DNA of 20,093 nucleotides from Desulfobacteraceae bacterium (GTDB lineage: Bacteria > Desulfobacterota > Desulfobacteria > Desulfobacterales > Desulfobacteraceae): assembly GCA_022712835.1 (NCBI GenBank), contig JAFLJU010000038.1, positions 1 to 20,093 on the forward strand, in the 5' to 3' direction. Positions 14,546-20,093 of this stretch are shown here, piece by piece. The notes below the pieces were generated by a model. That model ran no database searches and was not told the origin of the DNA. It saw only the letters and a program-made list of their open reading frames with translations. The stretch's first letter is position 1. Every line of letters begins with the position of its first letter. Made by a program: the position numbers and the translations under genes.

Positions 14546-16831
14546 TTACACAAGTATTTTTCTGATCAAGGCCTTTACAATCTGTACCTTGAATGCATTT
14601 TTGGCAAGGGGACTGACAGCTCCCACCGCAACCTCTCCTGCTGCCATGGCTGTTTCATCGCTGATGGGTTTGCCTTCAAGAAAGGCTTCAACTGCCTCGG
14701 CCCGCAATGGGATAGGTGCAACAGCGCCCATAACGATATTGGCATCTTTAATGACCTGACCGTCAAAGTTAAAGGAATAGGCCATACTGACAATGGGAAA
14801 ATCAATGGCATTCCTGATTCGAAATTTCTGATAACCCTGCCGGTTTGTTTTTGCCGGTGCGGGTATCTGTATCTCCTCCACAAGCTCATCATGATCAAGA
14901 ATCGTACACTTCATGATGTCCGCTGCAAAAAAATCATCTGCACCCAGAATTCTTTTGGTGGTTTTGATCCTGGCACCAAGGGCCATGAGGGCCGGCGCCA
15001 TGTCCGAGGCATTCACCGCAATACAGCCGCAGTTCACACACCGGGCCGCTTCGGACTGGATGTCCCCGGGACCTTGTATGTTCACGCGTGAACATTTGTC
15101 ATGGCTTTTGCAATGCACCTCAAGGGTTTGGCCCAGGGGCATACTGGTCTCTGGCGTTATCTTTGCAATGGAGAAGGCCGTTTTACGACCGGAAGCAACG
15201 GCATGGATGACAGACGCCGGGCCGCTGACAATGTCACCGCCGGCATAAACGCCTTCCATATTGGTTGCACAACTCTTTTCATCGATGACAATCCAGCCGC
15301 GGTTATTTTCCACCTGATCCCCTGTGTAGGCGATGTCAGTTGCCTGGCCAATGGCCAGGATGATCTGATCGGCTTCAATGGTCTGTTTAACAGACGGATC
15401 AAACCTAGGATTAAACTGACCATTCTCGTCAAACACTGATGTGCAGCTAACAACTTCCATCCCGGTGACCTGGCCTTGTTTTTCCATGATTTTGTCCGGA
15501 CCAAACGAAGGCTGGATAATAACGCCTTCATGAAGGGCCTCTGCAATTTCTTCTTCAAAAGCCGGCATGTTGTCCCGGGACTCAAGACATACCATGGTGA
15601 CCTGATCAGCGCCCATGCGACTGGCAGTAACCGCCACATCGACAGCCACGTTGCCGCCGCCGACAACCAGTACCCGTTTGCCCACGACAGGTTTTTCACC
15701 CAGCCCGAAGGCGGATAAAAAATCGATACCCTGGGTAAGAAGTTCTGCTTTCTCCATGGGAATACTTCTCTCCCCCCATGCACCGGACGCCAGGAATACA
15801 TTGGAAAATTTTGTTCGAAGATCTTCCAGGGTGACACCCGCATCCCCAACACTTACATTGAATTTGAACTCGATGCCCATATTCTTGAAGGCGTCAATCT
15901 GACGTTGAACCACCGCCTTAGACAGTCTGTCAGCCGGGATACCATAGGTGAGCATTCCGCCAGCTTCCGGCATCTTGTCATACACCGTGACCTGATATCC
16001 CGCTTTCCTCAAATAATAAGCCGCCGATATGCCGGCAGGTCCGGCACCGACAATGGCAACACTTTCTTTAAGTTCATTTTCAGGCGCAGCAAGGAGTTCG
16101 CCTGCATTATCAAGAATATAATCCCCCACAACCCGTTCAACATTCCGGATGGAGACAGCTTCGTCAAATTCGGCTCGATTGCATTTGGACTCGCATAAAT
16201 GCGGGCAAACACGCCCGGTAATAGCCGGTATGGGATTATTTGCAAGGACAATCAAAGCTGCACTGCGAAGATCTCCATTGCGTACAAAGTCCATATAGGC
16301 AGGGATTTCAATGCTACCGGGACAGGTTTCCGAGCAGGCGGGTTCGGCTACCCTCACGCTGCCAAAAATCGAATGATACCGGTTCTCCCCAAGAAGGGCT
16401 GCACATTTGGTACCGCCTTTTCTCAGGCAATGGAAGATATCGTCCGGCGCCCGATAATACCAGCATCTGGGTTCCTGGCAGATGTTGCCGCCAAGGGTGC
16501 CCATGTTTCTCAGCTGGGGGGATGCAACCGATTTCGCCGCTTGTGCCAGCAGTGCATATTGTTCCTTGACGGTCTCATCATTACAAATATCAGTGAGGGT
16601 TGTCAGGGCACCGATGGAAAGTCCCGTTTCCGTTGCCTTCACATAACTTAAGTTTGGAATTGTCTTGAGATTCACCAGGACCTCTGGGCCCTGGGCATGA
16701 ATTTTATCCTTGAGAACCCCCAGCAAATCTGTTCCGCCTGCAATGGCAACGCAGCCATTGGTTTTTGACAAGATATCCGTGGCTTCCGCAAGAGACGAAG
16801 CAGATATGTGTTTGAAATTTCTAAGCGTCAT
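14546..16831 (-). CDS. Molybdenum hydroxylase FAD subunit (CoxM type) with a GltD-like oxidoreductase inserted
   Basis: Residues 1-157 are a CoxM/XdhB-type FAD domain: AGGTDLL (31-37), MGTLGGNICQ (110-119). Its FAD partner motif resumes at 597-761 (CVNCGCIAVNASDMAPALMALGA, then the C-terminal CO-dehydrogenase flavoprotein domain). In between (about 160-595) lies a GltD-like module. It has an iron-sulfur segment with Cys166, Cys170, Cys209, Cys213 and Cys217, an FAD fold (VGAGPAG, 261-267), an NAD(P)H fold (VVGGGNVAVDVA, 389-400) and AGGDIVSGPASV (530-541). Cys123, Cys135, Cys143 and a cysteine at 598-603 resemble the 4Fe-4S loop of 4-hydroxybenzoyl-CoA reductase beta subunit, so the insertion appears to lie within that loop. 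I infer electron transfer between the hydroxylase and NAD(P). AAGGAG precedes the ATG, ten bases after the molybdopterin subunit. Confidence 0.9.
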   Translation of the reverse strand: MTLRNFKHISASSLAEATDILSKTNGCVAIAGGTDLLGVLKDKIHAQGPEVLVNLKTIPNLSYVKATETGLSIGALTTLTDICNDETVKEQYALLAQAAKSVASPQLRNMGTLGGNICQEPRCWYYRAPDDIFHCLRKGGTKCAALLGENRYHSIFGSVRVAEPACSETCPGSIEIPAYMDFVRNGDLRSAALIVLANNPIPAITGRVCPHLCESKCNRAEFDEAVSIRNVERVVGDYILDNAGELLAAPENELKESVAIVGAGPAGISAAYYLRKAGYQVTVYDKMPEAGGMLTYGIPADRLSKAVVQRQIDAFKNMGIEFKFNVSVGDAGVTLEDLRTKFSNVFLASGAWGERSIPMEKAELLTQGIDFLSAFGLGEKPVVGKRVLVVGGGNVAVDVAVTASRMGADQVTMVCLESRDNMPAFEEEIAEALHEGVIIQPSFGPDKIMEKQGQVTGMEVVSCTSVFDENGQFNPRFDPSVKQTIEADQIILAIGQATDIAYTGDQVENNRGWIVIDEKSCATNMEGVYAGGDIVSGPASVIHAVASGRKTAFSIAKITPETSMPLGQTLEVHCKSHDKCSRVNIQGPGDIQSEAARCVNCGCIAVNASDMAPALMALGARIKTTKRILGADDFFAADIMKCTILDHDELVEEIQIPAPAKTNRQGYQKFRIRNAIDFPIVSMAYSFNFDGQVIKDANIVMGAVAPIPLRAEAVEAFLEGKPISDETAMAAGEVAVGAVSPLAKNAFKVQIVKALIRKILV

Positions 16832-16841
16832 CTTTTTCTCC

Positions 16842-19208
16842 TTAAACCTTTCCCAGAGCCCGGAGAACTATCTCGGGCTTGATCGGAATATCATTAATTC
16901 TGACACCGATGGCATTGTAGATTGCATTCATGATGGCCCGCGGTGTGCAGGTCAGGGTGCCTTCACCAATTCCGCATGCACCGTACTCCCCGGCACCCTT
17001 CCAGACCTCAAGAAGGATGGGATCAATTTCAGGCATGTCGGCCATGGTGGGAATCTTGTAATCAATAAAATTAAAATTCAGGGGCACTCCGGTTATCTCG
17101 TCATAGATAATCTCTTCGGTCAGGGTTTCACCCAACCCCATGACCTGGCCACCGACCTGCTGGGCTTCGGCGCCGGAAGCATACATGACGGTACCACAGT
17201 CATTGATCACCACCAGATGCAGCACATCCACTTTCCCGGTATCCATGTCCACTTCCACTTCGGCAAAATTGGCAAAATAGGGAACCCCTGTTTTTTCGTC
17301 ATTGGCCAATTTGCTTTTGTTAATCGTGATGGGTACCAGGTCTCCCTTGAATAACAGCTCTTTCACGGTAAGTCCCTGGTCCGGATTTTTCTTAAGGAAA
17401 ACCCGGCCGTCAACAATATCCATATCCGCAGATTTTGCCTTGAAAACCGGTTCGGCCCTGTCAAGAATCTCTTGTCTGATTTCATCCACTGCAGTGGCGA
17501 TGACTTCGGACTGCAGATAGGAAACGGAGCTGTCTGTCTGGACACAGTCTTTCAGGCTGGTATCGGTGTTGACCAGGTGGTTCCAGTGGATTTTTTCCGG
17601 GGTAACCCCCAGAAAGCTCAAGGATTCGGCACACCCCAGAACGTTGCAGGTATTTGAGCCGGTTCCGGTTTCCACGGTGGGGGCATTGAGAATAACCGTA
17701 CCATCCGGATTCAGGGTGATGGAAATCGGAATATGACCCCGGCGAACTTCCTGCCATTCCGCATGCCATGCCGGATGAATCGAAAAGCCGACACCCCGTT
17801 TTTTGGTCTTGTCATAGACAGGTCCCTGGCCGGGCTTATTGCGTTTTTCACTCCATCCTATTTTTGCGGCACCCTGGCGCAGCACTTCGGTCAGACTCTT
17901 GTCCGGAAGGGTTTCCCACTCATGTCCAAAATTCTTGATACACAGATCAATGGGATCCATGTCCAGTCGTTCAGCCAGCAAGTCCACCACATGGCCGAAA
18001 ATAAGATTAAACTGGGAATTACCAACGCCCCGCATCATACAGGCCGGCAGTTTATTGGTATAAACCGCATAAGATTCCAGTTTCACGTTGGGAATATGGG
18101 CAAAAGAGACTTCAGAAATTTCCATGGGAGCAAATTTCAGGGCAAAGATTGAATGATCGGCATAGGCGCCGGTATTGCCGATTGATTTAAAGTACAGGGA
18201 GGTAATGGTACCGTCTTTTTTGGCACCAACCTTGCCCGTATAGATCGTGGGTTGACGGGAATCATGGAAACTTTCCCGGCGGGTATGTTTGAACTTTACA
18301 GGACGGCCTGTTTTTTTGGAAAGTATAGCCGTAAAAAGAAAAAAGGGCTGCTCGCCTGTGTCTCCCCGGCCAAACTGTCCGCCGACATAGGAAGAGATGA
18401 CGGTTACCTTGTGCAACGGCAGATCCAGCATCTGGCTGATGTGCATGCGGGTTTGATCCGCTTCAAAGGAATTGGAATAGAGGGTAAATTTTTCATCTGT
18501 CCAATCTATCAGGCAGCACCAGTTATCAAGGGAGGCCTGGGTTGCGTTGTGGTGGGTTGAGGTGGCCTCGATCACAACTTCGGCATTTGCAAAATCGGCA
18601 TCCACATCTCCCTTGTCCAGAAACACATCATCCCCCCCCATTTTTTCCGGGGGTAAAATATTATTTTCAGTCATGTCAGGATGAATAACAGGTGCACCCG
18701 GCTTCATGGCTTCGATTGGGTCAAGAACAAAGGGGAACACCTCCCAGTCAACCTTGATCAACCGGATGGCTTCATCGGCGATTTCTTCGCTCTCTGCAGC
18801 CACAACAGCGCCAACTTCATCGGTTACCCAGCAGGCATAGTCTCCCAATACCCGGCGATCATTAAACTGGCTCCACATCTTCCCATCGTAGGAGACGGTA
18901 TCCACGCCATCGGTCCAACCGGCATTGGTTGGCCTGAGGGATGAAAATTCCGGGTCCTTGTAAGTCATTACAGAGACAACTCCCGGGAGCGCTTCTGCCT
19001 GGCTCACATCGATGTCCCGAATGCGGGCATGGGCATGGGGACTGCGCAGAACCTTGGCATACAGCATGCCGGGAAATCTGCTGTTGATGGTTATATCATC
19101 GACATATTCAACTTTTCCCCGGGCCTTTTCCCAGGCATCAATCTTGGGCCGGTAGCCGCCAACGAATTTACGATTCGAGTTCGGCCGCGGTGTGTAAGGC
19201 TGTTTCAT
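16842..19208 (-). CDS. Molybdenum hydroxylase large subunit (xanthine dehydrogenase family, molybdopterin-binding)
   Basis: This 788-residue catalytic subunit hydroxylates its substrate with oxygen from water at a Mo-pterin centre. The N-terminal a/b-hammerhead domain spans about 25-160 (ARGKVEYVDDI, LRSPHAHARI). Cofactor-binding stretches follow: SSYVGGQFGRGDTGEQP (272-288), ACMMRGVGNSQFN (389-401) and VETGTGSNTCNVLG (512-525). ACGIGEGTL (744-752) holds the expected catalytic Glu749. AAGGAG at 19216-19221 and the ATGA overlap with the 2Fe-2S gene support the ATG at 19208. An upstream in-frame start at 19283 would run through that gene. Xanthine, nicotinate, aromatic-CoA and aldehyde hydroxylases share this layout, so the substrate remains open. 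The transporter in the operon points to an imported compound. Confidence 0.92.
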   Translation of the reverse strand: MKQPYTPRPNSNRKFVGGYRPKIDAWEKARGKVEYVDDITINSRFPGMLYAKVLRSPHAHARIRDIDVSQAEALPGVVSVMTYKDPEFSSLRPTNAGWTDGVDTVSYDGKMWSQFNDRRVLGDYACWVTDEVGAVVAAESEEIADEAIRLIKVDWEVFPFVLDPIEAMKPGAPVIHPDMTENNILPPEKMGGDDVFLDKGDVDADFANAEVVIEATSTHHNATQASLDNWCCLIDWTDEKFTLYSNSFEADQTRMHISQMLDLPLHKVTVISSYVGGQFGRGDTGEQPFFLFTAILSKKTGRPVKFKHTRRESFHDSRQPTIYTGKVGAKKDGTITSLYFKSIGNTGAYADHSIFALKFAPMEISEVSFAHIPNVKLESYAVYTNKLPACMMRGVGNSQFNLIFGHVVDLLAERLDMDPIDLCIKNFGHEWETLPDKSLTEVLRQGAAKIGWSEKRNKPGQGPVYDKTKKRGVGFSIHPAWHAEWQEVRRGHIPISITLNPDGTVILNAPTVETGTGSNTCNVLGCAESLSFLGVTPEKIHWNHLVNTDTSLKDCVQTDSSVSYLQSEVIATAVDEIRQEILDRAEPVFKAKSADMDIVDGRVFLKKNPDQGLTVKELLFKGDLVPITINKSKLANDEKTGVPYFANFAEVEVDMDTGKVDVLHLVVINDCGTVMYASGAEAQQVGGQVMGLGETLTEEIIYDEITGVPLNFNFIDYKIPTMADMPEIDPILLEVWKGAGEYGACGIGEGTLTCTPRAIMNAIYNAIGVRINDIPIKPEIVLRALGKV

Positions 19209-19753
19209 GAGGCGTCTCCTTTTTTCGCAATTTTTTCGGAAGCATGGGTCACGGCCTGGGCAATACCCGCATAACACCCACACCGGCAGATATGCCCGGA
19301 AAGGGCTTCCTTGACCTCGCCCATGGTTGGTATTGGATTCTCATCAAGCAATGCTTTGGTACTCATCACAAAGCCGGGAGTGCAAATTCCACACTGCAGG
19401 GCTGTTCCATAACCGGGCTCACACTGCTGCGCAAAGGCTTCCACGATGGGATCATCTTTGGCAAGCCCTTCAATGGTGAGTATCTCATGCCCGTTGGCTT
19501 CAACGGCTAGAATCATGCACGACAATACGGATTTGCCATCCATAACAACGGTGCAGGCACCGCACCCCCCTTCGTCACAGGACACTTTCAGGCCGGTAAA
19601 GCCCAACTTCTCTCTCAACAAATAGGAGAGGGTCATAGTTGGCGAAATATCACGCTCAGATTCAAAATTATGCCAGCACCCATTGATCTTGATCTTTATT
19701 TCGGATGGCGGCGTGGCAACGATCTCCTTGGTATCTCTAGATGATTTAGGCAT
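19205..19753 (-). CDS. Molybdenum hydroxylase 2Fe-2S subunit
   Basis: This 182-residue small subunit carries two 2Fe-2S clusters. The plant-type ferredoxin site is Cys59, Cys64, Cys67 and Cys79 (CDEGGCGACTVVMDGKSVLSC would span 59-79; key residues only). The helical-domain site is Cys121 and Cys124 (QCGICTPGFVM) with Cys156 and Cys158. The last motif reads CRCGCY rather than the usual CRCTGY, giving an extra Cys160. It relays electrons from the Mo centre to the FAD subunit. The N-terminus is about 20 residues longer than the compact members. A GGGG-containing ribosome site precedes the ATG. As first gene of the operon it should follow the promoter, and its stop overlaps the next start as ATGA. 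Confidence 0.93.
   Translation of the reverse strand: MPKSSRDTKEIVATPPSEIKIKINGCWHNFESERDISPTMTLSYLLREKLGFTGLKVSCDEGGCGACTVVMDGKSVLSCMILAVEANGHEILTIEGLAKDDPIVEAFAQQCEPGYGTALQCGICTPGFVMSTKALLDENPIPTMGEVKEALSGHICRCGCYAGIAQAVTHASEKIAKKGDAS
19216..19221 (-). promoter_or_regulatory. Ribosome binding site that fixes the molybdopterin-subunit start
   Basis: AAGGAG lies seven bases before ATG at 19208, within the end of the 2Fe-2S gene. It rules out the longer 813-residue reading frame from 19283. Confidence 0.7.
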
Positions 19754-20093
19754 TGCTCATCCCCTTGGTTAGTCTACAATAAATATTACGAATAATTCTA
19801 ATCACCCTTAATAACTTTATTTTTGTTTGTCAACACAACAACTTAACTTTCACAAAAAAAAACTACTTTTTTCCGCATAAAACAGAACAATAAACATATT
19901 TTTATTAGAAAAACATAAATAATCCAAAAATACCGGAACAAGTCTGACTTTCAGCATTTCTTTGACTGTAACATACAAAAAATAACTGATATCAATTTTA
20001 GCATTTTCGACTTTTTATGAGATCATTAATTCTTACCTGTTGTAAATCAGCCTTTGCTTTTTTAATATACCCGAAACCTATACATTTTTTTTT
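19754..20093. promoter_or_regulatory. AT-rich upstream region of the molybdenum-hydroxylase operon
   Basis: No gene is visible in these 340 bases up to the window edge. On the minus strand a perfect TTGACA lies at 19828-19833, with TATTAA at 19808-19813 after a short 14-base spacer. This is a weak promoter candidate for the operon starting at 19753. Runs of A and T dominate the rest. Confidence 0.4.

Noticed and set aside
16710..17354. 214-residue plus-strand reading frame
   Set aside because: It lies opposite the FAD and molybdopterin subunit genes and is explained by their codon pattern.

Overview
The window looks like chromosomal DNA of an anaerobic bacterium. A tungsten-type aldehyde:ferredoxin oxidoreductase, a molybdenum hydroxylase with fused iron-sulfur and flavin modules and a TRAP transporter together would suit a sulfate-reducing Desulfobacterota (Desulfobacteraceae-like) host. 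That assignment is an inference from gene content; no rRNA or other taxonomic marker is present. Fourteen genes are recognisable, one of them cut by the left edge. I see no tRNA, rRNA, CRISPR array, insertion sequence or phage gene.

Region A (1-4614, minus strand) is a compact operon. In transcription order it encodes a PqqD-like small protein, an ATP-grasp ligase, a PLP-dependent amino-acid decarboxylase of the DAP/ornithine/arginine decarboxylase fold, and a urea-transporter-like channel fused to an M23 (LytM) peptidase, which continues off the left edge. Divergent to it (4783-7058, plus strand) lies a BaeS/BaeR-like two-component system ending at a strong bidirectional hairpin (7090-7134). 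I know of no named pathway with this gene set, and it is the best candidate here for an undescribed system. Two of its genes are interrupted. The channel-peptidase gene needs a -1 frameshift at an A AAA AAG heptamer (390-396). The sensor kinase has an in-frame TAG (5719-5721) just after its phospho-acceptor histidine.

Region B (7205-10265, minus strand) is a two-gene unit: an iron-type alcohol dehydrogenase followed by an aldehyde:ferredoxin oxidoreductase. Together they could take an alcohol to its aldehyde and then to a carboxylic acid, giving NADH and reduced ferredoxin. A UspA-type stress protein (10623-11117) is transcribed divergently from a 357-base AT-rich region.

Region C (11394-19753, minus strand) encodes a three-subunit molybdenum hydroxylase (2Fe-2S, molybdopterin and FAD subunits) followed by a complete TRAP transporter (Tat-exported DctP, DctQ, DctM), and ends at a hairpin (11291-11319). 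In the FAD subunit, a whole GltD-like NAD(P)H/FAD oxidoreductase module is inserted inside the CoxM-type domain. The arrangement suggests uptake of an organic acid or N-heterocycle followed by its hydroxylation, with electrons passed to a pyridine nucleotide or another carrier. The substrate cannot be read from the sequence. Hairpins at 13276-13318 and 14506-14536 may tune relative expression within this operon.
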